From Acidobacteriota bacterium (lineage in GTDB: Bacteria > Actinomycetota > Actinomycetes > Actinomycetales > Micrococcaceae), in assembly GCA_019352125.1 (NCBI GenBank), contig JABBNV010000082.1, positions 1 to 8,793 of the forward strand: 8,793 bases of DNA, in the 5' to 3' direction. The notes below the pieces were generated by a model. That model did no database searches. It was not told where the DNA came from and saw only the letters and a list, made by a program, of their open reading frames with translations. Positions 1 through 6,850 of the stretch are shown here, one piece after another; the first letter of the stretch is position 1, and each line of letters begins with the position of its first letter. Made by a program: the position numbers and the translations under genes.

Positions 1-426
1 ACGGGAGACGGGCGCACTATTGCCCAAGATTCGGAAGCCGGGTTTGATCGCATTTTGGTAGATGCGCCCTGCACCGGTCTGGGAGCGTTGCGACGTCGGC
101 CAGAGGCGCGGTGGCGCCGCGCGCCGGGGGATGTGGCGGAGCTGGCAACGCTGCAGCGTGAGCTGGTGGAGGCTGCCATTTCCGTGCTGCGGCCCGGCGG
201 CGTGCTGGCCTACGTGACGTGTTCGCCCCACCCTGCGGAAACAACCGCCGTGGTGGAGGACGTGCGCAAACGTCACCCGGAACTCGAACTCCTCGATGCT
301 GGCGCCGCGTTAGATGCAGCATCCATCTCTGGTGGTCTGGACGCTGGATCAGGCACCGCGCAGCTGTGGCCACACCTTCACCAGACGGACGCAATGTTCA
401 TTGCCCTACTGCGAGCAAAGGATTAG
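1..426 (+). CDS. rsmB: 16S rRNA (cytosine-5)-methyltransferase RsmB, 3' end only
   Basis: This is the C-terminal 141 codons of an RsmB/Sun-type rRNA methyltransferase, open from base 1, so its start is outside the window. RsmB uses S-adenosylmethionine to methylate C967 (E. coli numbering) of 16S rRNA in the cytoplasm. Two signatures of RNA m5C methyltransferases are visible. Motif IV, DAPCTGLGALRRRPEARW, has its Cys at bases 70-72. Motif VI, VTCSPHPAET, has its Cys at 220-222. In this family the motif VI Cys attacks the cytosine and the motif IV Cys helps release the product, so the visible catalytic part is intact. The RNA-binding NusB-like N-terminus is not in view. The stop TAG (424-426) lies 3 nt before rpe, so the two are probably co-transcribed. 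Identification is firm at family level; RsmB rather than a paralogue is supported by the rpe neighbour. Confidence 0.92.
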   Translation, partial: TGDGRTIAQDSEAGFDRILVDAPCTGLGALRRRPEARWRRAPGDVAELATLQRELVEAAISVLRPGGVLAYVTCSPHPAETTAVVEDVRKRHPELELLDAGAALDAASISGGLDAGSGTAQLWPHLHQTDAMFIALLRAKD

Positions 427-429
427 AAA

Positions 430-1113
430 ATGACGCAACACACTCACAGCAAGTGCTGCATTAACCCGAGCATTCTGTCTGCAGACTTTGTCAATCTTGA
501 AGCCGAACTGGCCCGGATCAGCACCGCCGATGCTGTGCACGTTGACGTGATGGACAATCACTTTGTGCCGAACCTGACGCTCGGCCTGCCCGTGGTGACC
601 CGGATTGCGCAGGTTTCGCCGATTCCTCTGGATGTTCACTTGATGATTTCCGACGCCGATCGCTGGGCGCCGGCCTACGCGCAGGCAGGCGCAGCGAGCG
701 TTACCTTCCATGCAGAGGCTTCTGCGGCGCCGATCAAGCTGGCTCGTGAACTTCGTGCCCACGGCGCAAAAGCGGCCATGGCACTGCGGCCGGCAACCGC
801 CGTCGAACCATATTTGGACATGCTGACAGAGCTGGACATGCTGCTGATTATGACGGTGGAACCCGGGTTCGGTGGGCAATCCTTTTTGGATGTGACGCTG
901 CCTAAGATTCGGCGCGCGGCCAAAGCCATTGCGGACGCAGGAGTGGACGTTGCCATTCAGGTGGATGGCGGCATCACTGCTGAAACTATTGAGCGGGCCG
1001 CCGAAGCTGGTGCCAGTATCTTTGTTGCAGGATCTGCCGTGTACGGGGCCACTGACCCTGCCCAAGCGATCAGCGAATTGCGCGCTGCAGGGCAAAAAAT
1101 CCTGAACCGCTAG
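430..1113 (+). CDS. rpe: ribulose-phosphate 3-epimerase
   Basis: Interconverts D-ribulose 5-phosphate and D-xylulose 5-phosphate in the pentose phosphate pathway (cytoplasmic TIM barrel, divalent-metal dependent). The 227-residue length is normal. Family motifs appear in order: [10 protein letters not shown] (11-20), [16 protein letters not shown] (37-52), DVHLMI (68-73), [11 protein letters not shown] (142-152), QVDGGI (177-182) and VAGSAVY (199-205). The expected metal ligands are His37, Asp39, His70 and Asp179, with Asp39 and Asp179 as the acid/base pair. The ATG at 430 follows AAAGGA (417-422) at about 7 nt and starts 3 nt after rsmB ends. Ribulose 5-phosphate is also the substrate of RibB, encoded further downstream. 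The gene meets the convergent lipoprotein gene after a 37-nt gap in which I see no clear terminator hairpin. Confidence 0.97.
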   Translation: MTQHTHSKCCINPSILSADFVNLEAELARISTADAVHVDVMDNHFVPNLTLGLPVVTRIAQVSPIPLDVHLMISDADRWAPAYAQAGAASVTFHAEASAAPIKLARELRAHGAKAAMALRPATAVEPYLDMLTELDMLLIMTVEPGFGGQSFLDVTLPKIRRAAKAIADAGVDVAIQVDGGITAETIERAAEAGASIFVAGSAVYGATDPAQAISELRAAGQKILNR

Positions 1114-1150
1114 CCACAAATCGGCATACGGGACAGCTAACCAAAAACCG

Positions 1151-1657
1151 TCAGCAGGATCCAGGCGACGCCGACGGGTCCGGTGACACTGCTTGCCCAA
1201 CAGCATGGCCCGGATAGTGCGCCCAGCCAGGTGGCAGGCCGCACTTGCCCTCCACCTCCATGGACACCACCTGCCATTTTGCACTGGATCCGCTCAGGGT
1301 GATGAGCTCGGGGAACTTAGCTACTGATGCCGGCGCCGTTGAGCCTGCGGTTCCGGAGGGACGCACCGTGGATCTTTCCACCACGTGAACTTCCATCCCT
1401 TGCACGTTAGTTGTTGCTGCCGTGTAGTCAATAGTGGTATCGGAGGCATCCGCCGCGCTGGATCCGGGCACGTTGCCGTGAGTGGCCAGATAGTCTCGCA
1501 GGCGCGCATCCACGGCTTGCTGAATGACAGCTTTGGCTGAATCCGGTATCGAAACCGTGGCGCTGTTAGCCGCTCCGCCGCATGCCACAGTCAGGAAAAC
1601 CAGCCCCAATACCGGTGCGTAAATGAGGCGAAAAGGCTCCTTCCCCCAACTCTTCAT
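1151..1657 (-). CDS. predicted lipoprotein of unknown function
   Basis: A 168-residue protein on the minus strand. Its N-terminus looks like a lipoprotein signal: positive residues (Lys2, Lys6, Arg10), a hydrophobic stretch (about 11-25), then the lipobox TVAC with the candidate lipidated Cys at 26, followed by Gly-Gly. The mature part begins with a Ser/Ala-rich segment and then an AKAVIQQAVDARLRDYL helix (about 41-57). The later pattern (VHVVERSTV, then ELITLSGSSAKWQVVSME) is reminiscent of small NTF2-like or cone-shaped domains, but this is a weak inference. The C-terminus is Pro/Ser-rich and ends in Cys. No good Shine-Dalgarno site precedes the ATG, so the start is chosen because it gives a sensible signal peptide. 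It is probably exported and anchored to the outer face of the membrane. I do not recognise the family, and nothing links it to riboflavin except position. Confidence 0.7.
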   Translation of the reverse strand: MKSWGKEPFRLIYAPVLGLVFLTVACGGAANSATVSIPDSAKAVIQQAVDARLRDYLATHGNVPGSSAADASDTTIDYTAATTNVQGMEVHVVERSTVRPSGTAGSTAPASVAKFPELITLSGSSAKWQVVSMEVEGKCGLPPGWAHYPGHAVGQAVSPDPSASPGSC

Positions 1658-1687
1658 GGCCCATTGTCAGCCCGGAAACGCTCCGCT

Positions 1688-1703
1688 GTCCAGAGACTTG
1701 GAC
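1688..1703. repeat. short inverted repeat upstream of the lipoprotein gene
   Basis: GTCCA (1688-1692) and TGGAC (1699-1703) are perfect complements, and a further G-T pair leaves a 4-base loop. The element lies about 30 bases upstream of the lipoprotein start and could be an operator or a short RNA hairpin. Direct copies of CCGCTG overlap its ends. Function is unknown. Confidence 0.4.
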
Positions 1704-1716
1704 CGCTGAGACTGCA

Positions 1717-1758
1717 GTTGTTGTTGCCTCCACCGCGCTGATTCAACAACAACGGTGG
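1717..1758. repeat. 10-bp perfect inverted repeat with a competing hairpin
   Basis: GTTGTTGTTG (1717-1726) is the exact reverse complement of CAACAACAAC (1744-1753), with a 17-base loop. CCACCG inside the loop (1730-1735) is also the exact complement of CGGTGG (1753-1758) just outside, so two alternative hairpins share the right-hand side. No T tract follows on either strand, so this is not an obvious intrinsic terminator. It could be a regulator binding site between the divergent genes, or the remains of a simple GTT repeat. Confidence 0.5.
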
Positions 1759-1859
1759 TCACGATTCGAAATTGGCCAGCTTTCGTCGAATGTGTCCCGC
1801 CGCGTCGTAATCAATGGCCACGGGGAATATGCACAGGATGTGTGGGGTTATTATTGGCG

Positions 1860-1865
1860 TAATGT
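1860..1865 (+). promoter_or_regulatory. possible -10 element of the rib operon promoter
   Basis: TAATGT fits a TAnnnT -10 hexamer and would start transcription near 1872, a few bases before the first aptamer stem at 1877. No convincing -35 box is seen 17 bases upstream (GATGTG at 1837-1842). Placement rests mainly on the need for a start just before the riboswitch. TACTAA (1871-1876) is a less likely alternative because it abuts the aptamer. Confidence 0.3.
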
Positions 1866-1876
1866 TTTTGTACTAA

Positions 1877-2016
1877 CGTGCTCCGGGGTCGGTGTAAGTC
1901 CGAACCGGCGGTGATAGTCCGCGACCCGCACCTAAAGTTTCTTTCGAGGGATGAAGGTGCGGTTGAATCGGTGAAATTCCGATACCGACAGTTAAAGTCT
2001 GGATGGGAGAAGCACG
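1877..2016 (+). ncRNA. FMN riboswitch aptamer (RFN element)
   Basis: This matches the conserved RFN fold. The closing stem P1 is a perfect 6-bp helix, CGTGCT (1877-1882) with AGCACG (2011-2016). The next hairpin pairs TCGG (1889-1892) with CCGA (1900-1903). It is followed by the conserved ACCGGCGG and a hairpin GCGG (1908-1911) with CCGC (1919-1922). A variable stem pairs CGCACCT (1927-1933) with AGGTGCG (1955-1961). Then come TCGG (1968-1971) with CCGA (1979-1982), GAC (1987-1989) with GTC (1997-1999), and the hallmark AAAGTCTGGATGGGAGAAG. FMN binding to this class represses riboflavin synthesis and transport genes. The downstream genes are exactly these, so control by FMN is near certain; whether it acts on transcription or translation is discussed under the expression platform. 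Confidence 0.97.
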
Positions 2017-2155
2017 AACAGTAGTGGCCTGCCACCGCTGTCCTTGAAGGGGCTTTGTGTACCCTCAGGACGGCGTAAAGCGCGAAAGTGCTGGCAGCCC
2101 TGCCGTCGTTACCCCCGGAGCTTTTCGTAGCTTTGGGAAGGATACGTAACGATGG
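2017..2155 (+). promoter_or_regulatory. riboswitch expression platform with start-codon-sequestering hairpin
   Basis: Bases 2103-2112 can pair continuously (10 bp, one G-U) with 2146-2155, burying the ribM ATG (2152-2154). An inner 9-bp helix (2114-2122 with 2129-2137, two G-U) takes up the GGG of the Shine-Dalgarno GGGAAGGA (2135-2142). The upstream arm also pairs with GACGGC: 2069-2074 with 2102-2107, 6 bp, an anti-sequestor. That segment in turn overlaps a third helix, GTCCT (2040-2044) with AGGAC (2067-2071). A further hairpin covers 2019-2040. No U tract follows the final hairpin, so control of translation initiation is more likely than transcription termination. P1's 3' strand AGCAC (2011-2015) can alternatively pair with GTGCT (2088-2092), a possible link to the aptamer. 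Pairings are read by eye without energies. Confidence 0.6.
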
Positions 2156-2898
2156 ACTTTCTGCGATGGCTCTTTGAGGCCAAACTTGAATTCGCCGGAG
2201 GCGGGTTCTTGTTGTGGCGGGAAGTGCTGGGAAATCTGTTTGGGCTGGCATCAGCTCTCGGTGGAATGCGCCGCAAAGTCTGGGCATGGCCGGTGGGAAT
2301 CCTTGGCAACATCCTCCTCTTTACCGTGTTCATGGGGTCCGTCTTTGGCTCGCCCCTCTACGCCAATTTGTTGGGCCAGGCCGGCCGCCAAATCATGTTC
2401 ATTGTGGTCTCCATCTTTGGCTGGTACCGCTGGCAGCAAACTCGCAAGAGCGATGCCACTCACGCAGCCGTTGAACCGCAGTGGGCCTCTGCCCGTACGC
2501 GCGTTCTGTTGGTAGTTGCACTAGTGGCTGGAACTGCCGTCCTGACCCCGGTTTTCACTGCACTGGGTTCCTACCCGCCGGTGTGGGCCGATGCCTGGAT
2601 CTTCATGGGTTCACTGCTGGCCACCTACGGCATGGCTAAGGGTTGGGTGGAGTTTTGGCTGATCTGGGTAGCGGTGGACATTGTGGGCGTGCCGCTCCTC
2701 TTCGCCTCGGGTTACCTGGCCTCCGCGTTCATGTACATCTTCTACGGCGCCTTCACCCTGATGGGCTTCTTTGTGTGGTGGCACATCCGCTCCCGCGAGG
2801 GGGCACCAAGCGATGGCGCACCAACAGACGGCGAGCTTAGAGGCGGCGAAATTGCTGACGCACCAAGCGTGCCGCATACGTCTGCGGAGGCCAAATGA
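2152..2898 (+). CDS. ribM: riboflavin transporter, PnuC/PnuX family
   Basis: A 248-residue integral membrane protein of the PnuC superfamily. I count about seven hydrophobic segments: roughly 18-37, 42-60, 80-95, 117-136, 146-163, 165-184 and 189-209. The family's WxxWxxxR signature is present as WYRWQQTR (91-98). PnuC proteins are facilitators for vitamin-like substrates that are trapped by phosphorylation. Members preceded by an FMN riboswitch in actinobacteria (RibM, also called PnuX, in Corynebacterium and Streptomyces) carry riboflavin. Here the aptamer lies directly upstream and rib genes follow, which argues for riboflavin rather than nicotinamide riboside. The Shine-Dalgarno GGGAAGGA (2135-2142) lies about 9 nt before the ATG. 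The last 35 or so residues are a hydrophilic Gly/Asp/Ala-rich tail, and GCACCAA occurs three times in its DNA (2803, 2818, 2860). The stop overlaps the ribD start (ATGA). Confidence 0.88.
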   Translation: MDFLRWLFEAKLEFAGGGFLLWREVLGNLFGLASALGGMRRKVWAWPVGILGNILLFTVFMGSVFGSPLYANLLGQAGRQIMFIVVSIFGWYRWQQTRKSDATHAAVEPQWASARTRVLLVVALVAGTAVLTPVFTALGSYPPVWADAWIFMGSLLATYGMAKGWVEFWLIWVAVDIVGVPLLFASGYLASAFMYIFYGAFTLMGFFVWWHIRSREGAPSDGAPTDGELRGGEIADAPSVPHTSAEAK

Positions 2899-3983
2899 TG
2901 TTTTCAGCCCAGGAGCAGCGTGCCATGGAAGCGGCACTGGTTGCTGCCCGGCGCGGCATTCGCGGTGCAAACCCGTTGGTGGGCGCCGTCGTCATTGCTG
3001 AATCCGGTGAGGTGCTAGCCACCGGCTACCACCGTGGCGCCGGTACGCCACATGCGGAGGCCGCGGCGTTGGCCCAGTTGGGCACGCTAGGTCCAGGAGA
3101 GCTTGCCCAGGCCACCATGGTGGTCACCTTGGAACCGTGCAATCACCAGGGGCGCACAGGGCCGTGCGCCCAGGCAATTATTAATGCTGGCATTGGCAAC
3201 GTCATTTACGCCATCGATGACCCTCATGCGGACGACGTCGCGGAGCCCGCCGGTGGGGGAGCAGCCACCTTGCGCGCCGCAAACGTTGCCGTGCGCAGCG
3301 GGCTGCTGGCAGATCAGGCCTATGAACTTAACGCCCGGTGGTTTGCCGCCGTGGCGGAGCGACGGCCGTTCATCACGCTGCACATCGCTCAAACCCTGGA
3401 TGGCAAGATTGCGGCGGAAGACGGTACCAGCCAGTGGATTTCCGGGCCCGAATCCTTGGCCCATAACCACGGACTCCGCAGGCGGATCGACGCCATTCTG
3501 GTAGGCACTGAAACGGTGCTGGTGGACAACCCGCGGCTCACCGCGCGCAACCCCCACGGATCGTTGGCCGCGGTGCAGCCGTTGCGCGTGGTGTTGGGGG
3601 AGAGGGCCATTCCGGAGAGGGCCGCCGTCCGCGGTAGCGATGGGCGTTTTGTTCAGCTGGCTACGCATGACGTGGTGGCAGCGGCGCGAACGTTGCATGA
3701 CCTAGGGGTCCGGCACCTGCTGGTGGAAGGTGGCGCCCGCGTCGCCAGCGCTTTCTTGGCGGCGGACCAGGTGGATCACATCATTGTCTACCTGGCACCC
3801 ATAATTTTGGGGACTGGCCTGCCATCGCTCACTGACCTGGGCATCACGACCTTGCGGAACGCTGCACATTGGAGCTTTGACAGCACGGGGGACGGCGCAG
3901 CCACGGTGCTGGGTTCTGACCTGAAACTTCAACTCATTCCGGCCGCCCTTGCGGCCACCGCACATCAACCAACTGCATACTAA
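2895..3983 (+). CDS. ribD: bifunctional riboflavin biosynthesis deaminase/reductase RibD
   Basis: Carries out the second and third steps of the GTP branch: deamination of the diaminopyrimidine made by RibA, then NADPH-dependent reduction of its ribosyl side chain. The N-terminal deaminase (about 1-150) has the zinc site HAE (His53, catalytic Glu55) and PCNHQGRTGPC (Cys82, Cys91). The C-terminal reductase (about 155-350) has TLDGKIA (167-173), a TSQWISGPES stretch, ILVGTETVLVDNPRLTAR and LLVEGGARVASAFL. The 362-residue length is normal. Two details are unusual: the segment after the zinc site reads DDPHADDVAEPAGGG (108-122) where many RibD have a DPNP-like motif, and position 163 is His where a Lys is common before the TLDGK motif. 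ATG at 2895 overlaps the ribM stop; a second in-frame ATG follows at once (2898), so either may be used. Translational coupling to ribM is likely. Confidence 0.96.
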   Translation: MMFSAQEQRAMEAALVAARRGIRGANPLVGAVVIAESGEVLATGYHRGAGTPHAEAAALAQLGTLGPGELAQATMVVTLEPCNHQGRTGPCAQAIINAGIGNVIYAIDDPHADDVAEPAGGGAATLRAANVAVRSGLLADQAYELNARWFAAVAERRPFITLHIAQTLDGKIAAEDGTSQWISGPESLAHNHGLRRRIDAILVGTETVLVDNPRLTARNPHGSLAAVQPLRVVLGERAIPERAAVRGSDGRFVQLATHDVVAAARTLHDLGVRHLLVEGGARVASAFLAADQVDHIIVYLAPIILGTGLPSLTDLGITTLRNAAHWSFDSTGDGAATVLGSDLKLQLIPAALAATAHQPTAY

Positions 3984-3995
3984 CAGAGCAAGCAA

Positions 3996-4676
3996 ATGTT
4001 TACCGGAATCATTGCGGAGCAAGGCAAAGTCGTCTCGCTCAACACTGCCCAGGACGGCAGCAGTGCCACCCTCATGCTGCAAGGCCAAGGCATCATGGAC
4101 GGGCTTGAACTTGGGGCCTCCGTTGCGGTCAACGGCGTCTGCCTGACTGCCACCATGATCCACGGCAAGCTCTTTGGTGTGGATGTTATGGGTGAGACGC
4201 TGGTGCGGACCACCATGGGGGCGTTGGCCCAGGGTAGCGCCGTCAATTTAGAGCGCTGTGTTCCCGCCGGGGGCAGGTTGGATGGCCACGTGGTTCAGGG
4301 ACATGTGGACGGTGTTGGCACGCTGATTGAGCGGGAAAATCACGGTGCCTGGGAGCGCCTGCGATTCGCTATTCCGCGCGAGTTGGCTCGCTTTGTCGCA
4401 GAAAAAGGCTCCATCGCTGTGGACGGGGTGTCGCTGACGGTCACTGCGGTGAGCAAAGCCACGGCGCAGGATCAGTGGTTTGAGGTGGGGCTGATTCCCA
4501 CCACGCTGGAGGAGACCACTCTGGGCGCCACTGAGCTCAACGCTGACGTCAATCTGGAGGTGGACGTGCTGGCCAAATACACTGAACGGCTGTTGGCATT
4601 TCGGGACACACCCGTGGGTGTGGATGCGCAGCACCAAGGCCCGCAGGACCTCAAATCAAAGGGCGACTTGCTGTGA
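3996..4676 (+). CDS. ribE: riboflavin synthase (alpha chain)
   Basis: Catalyses the last step, dismutation of two 6,7-dimethyl-8-ribityllumazine molecules to riboflavin and the pyrimidine precursor. The protein shows the family's internal duplication of two lumazine-binding barrels. The first (about 1-98) starts with MFTGII and has VAVNGVCLT (43-51) and GETLVRTT (66-73). The second (about 99-198) has [12 protein letters not shown] and the matching [11 protein letters not shown] (139-149). The length of 226 residues is at the long end because of a polar C-terminal tail after about residue 200 ([16 protein letters not shown]). It begins 12 nt after ribD with only a weak Shine-Dalgarno-like AGAGCAAG, the one junction in the operon that is not an overlap. 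The MFTGI start is conserved across the family, which fixes the start. Some databases call this gene ribC. Confidence 0.97.
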   Translation: MFTGIIAEQGKVVSLNTAQDGSSATLMLQGQGIMDGLELGASVAVNGVCLTATMIHGKLFGVDVMGETLVRTTMGALAQGSAVNLERCVPAGGRLDGHVVQGHVDGVGTLIERENHGAWERLRFAIPRELARFVAEKGSIAVDGVSLTVTAVSKATAQDQWFEVGLIPTTLEETTLGATELNADVNLEVDVLAKYTERLLAFRDTPVGVDAQHQGPQDLKSKGDLL

Positions 4677-5313
4677 TGCCCGTCCTGGACTCCATCGAAG
4701 CCGGCATTGCCGCGATCCGCGCGGGCCGGCCAGTACTGGTAGTGGACAGTGCAGATCGGGAAAATGAGGGGGACATTATCTTTGCCGCCCAGCACAGCAC
4801 CCCGGAACTGCTGGGCTGGACCATTCGCTACAGCTCCGGCGTACTGTGCGTTCCGCTGAGTCAGGAGCGAGCGGATGCTCTAGAGCTTCCGCCTATGACG
4901 GCTGTCAATCAGGATGCCAAGGGCACGGCCTATACCGTCAGCTGTGACGCAGCGGCAGGTGTTTCTACCGGAATCAGCGCGGCGGATCGTGCCAGAACCG
5001 CGCAGGTGCTGGCCGACCCGTCCGCTACCCCGGCTGATCTGACTCGTCCCGGACATGTGTTCCCGCTGCGCGCAGTGCCCGGCGGGGTACGTCAGCGCCC
5101 GGGTCATACCGAAGCAGCCGTTGAACTGTGCACTCTGGCCGGTTGCAGTCCGGTGGGTGTCATCGCGGAGGTGGTTCATGACGCAGGGGAGATGATGCGG
5201 CTGCCCGCACTGCGCGAGTTTGCTACGGAACACGGTTGTCCACTGATCTCCATCGCGGATTTGATTCAGTACTTGAACGGCGCAGATGATGCCGATCGCG
5301 CGGACGGCGCGGT

Positions 5314-5317
<4 letters not shown>
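4676..5317 (+). CDS. ribB: 3,4-dihydroxy-2-butanone 4-phosphate synthase (stand-alone)
   Basis: Converts ribulose 5-phosphate to 3,4-dihydroxy-2-butanone 4-phosphate and formate, supplying the four-carbon unit of the lumazine ring. Motifs: acidic loop [13 protein letters not shown] (25-37, counted from the GTG at 4673), SSGVLCVPL (54-62), [22 protein letters not shown] (86-107), [10 protein letters not shown] (125-134), GHTEAAVEL (144-152) and GVIAE (162-166). The key acidic residues and the GHTEA His are present, so it should be active. The ATG at 4676 shares one base with the ribE stop (TGATG); a GTG at 4673 is the alternative start. In most actinobacteria this domain is the first half of a fused RibBA. 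Here the frame ends at 5315-5317 after a short Asp/Ala-rich tail ([13 protein letters not shown]) and GTP cyclohydrolase II follows as a separate frame. Confidence 0.95.
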
Positions 5318-6476
<1,159 letters not shown>

Positions 6477-6487
6477 GGGCAAGCCAG

Positions 6488-6503
6488 TAGGCTAGGAGGC
6501 GTG
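6488..6503 (+). promoter_or_regulatory. candidate promoter for a leaderless hisE transcript
   Basis: TAGGCT (6488-6493) fits the actinobacterial TAnnnT -10 pattern. The hisE start GTG begins at 6501, exactly 7 bases further on, where transcription would be expected to begin. AGGAGG (6494-6499) lies between them but leaves only one base before GTG, too close for a normal Shine-Dalgarno interaction. Leaderless mRNAs are common in actinobacteria, so the simplest reading is that the transcript starts at the GTG. The -35 region (around 6464-6470, TTCGCCT) matches consensus poorly. Confidence 0.5.
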
Positions 6504-6764
6504 AAAACCTTTGATTCTTTGTTCGCTGAGCTCAGCGAAAAGGCAGTGGCGCGTCCGTCTGGATCGCGCACTATAGCCGAATTGGACTCCGGGGTTCACG
6601 GCATCGGCAAGAAGGTAGTGGAAGAAGCGGCCGAGGTATGGATGGCCGCCGAGTATGAGTCCGATGTTGAAACCGCGGAAGAAATTTCTCAGCTCCTGTA
6701 CCACCTGCAGGTCTTGATGATCTCCAAGGGCCTGACTCTGGCGGACGTTTACAAGCATCTCTAG
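6501..6764 (+). CDS. hisE: phosphoribosyl-ATP pyrophosphatase
   Basis: Second step of histidine synthesis: hydrolysis of phosphoribosyl-ATP to phosphoribosyl-AMP and pyrophosphate. The 87-residue stand-alone protein is a small all-alpha, MazG-like enzyme. The metal-binding acidic motif is [15 protein letters not shown] (36-50, with Glu41, Glu42 and Glu45), followed by [15 protein letters not shown] (59-73), which supplies further acidic ligands. The GTG at 6501 gives the conserved N-terminus [15 protein letters not shown]; the next in-frame start candidate (TTG at 6519) would remove conserved residues. It is separate from HisI, unlike the HisIE fusion of enterobacteria, as is usual in actinobacteria. 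The upstream spacing suggests a leaderless transcript. It precedes hisG by 86 nt. Confidence 0.96.
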   Translation: MKTFDSLFAELSEKAVARPSGSRTIAELDSGVHGIGKKVVEEAAEVWMAAEYESDVETAEEISQLLYHLQVLMISKGLTLADVYKHL

Positions 6765-6775
6765 CCACTGCGCGC

Positions 6776-6797
6776 GCACTCACCAACGGTGACGTGC
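6776..6797 (+). other. hairpin in the hisE-hisG gap
   Basis: GCACTCACC (6776-6784) can pair with GGTGACGTGC (6788-6797) through 9 base pairs with one bulged C at 6793 and an AAC loop. No T tract follows, so it is not a standard intrinsic terminator. It might affect mRNA stability or read-through between hisE and hisG. No histidine-rich leader peptide or T-box signature is visible in the gap. Confidence 0.4.
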
Positions 6798-6850
6798 ATG
6801 CCCGTGGCCCCTCTGCACAGAATCTGCGTTCCTTTTACGAAAGTATGAAC

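Larger units (their letters stand above)
1658..1876. other. noncoding region between the divergent lipoprotein and rib transcription units
   Basis: About 219 bases without a convincing gene, between the start of the lipoprotein gene (reading left) and the FMN aptamer (reading right). It should hold promoters for both directions. It contains two inverted repeats, listed separately, and the hexamer CCGCTG repeated directly at 1683-1688 and 1703-1708. Open frames crossing it also run through the structured riboswitch and lack gene-like sequence. Confidence 0.6.

Noticed and set aside
406..1284. 292-codon open frame on the minus strand across rpe
   Set aside because: It lies antisense to a clear rpe gene, has a Cys/His/Arg-rich composition typical of shadow frames in GC-rich DNA, and has no recognisable motif.
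2104..2155. Intrinsic terminator before ribM
   Set aside because: The hairpin is strong but not followed by a T tract; its 3' strand contains the ribM start codon, so sequestration of initiation fits better.
1811..2287. 158-codon minus-strand frame over the riboswitch
   Set aside because: It runs antisense through the conserved FMN aptamer and the start of ribM; it has no domain or sensible N-terminus.
2803..2869. Three copies of GCACCAA in the ribM tail, considered as a functional repeat
   Set aside because: They are only 7-10 bases long, irregularly spaced and in different reading frames within a low-complexity tail; chance or minor slippage explains them.
3087..3698. 203-codon minus-strand frame inside ribD
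   Set aside because: Antisense shadow of a well-supported ribD frame, with no protein-like motif.
6794..6850. Longer N-terminus for HisG starting at GTG 6794
   Set aside because: The extra 19 residues do not resemble any HisG N-terminus; the family start [10 protein letters not shown] matches ATG 6851.
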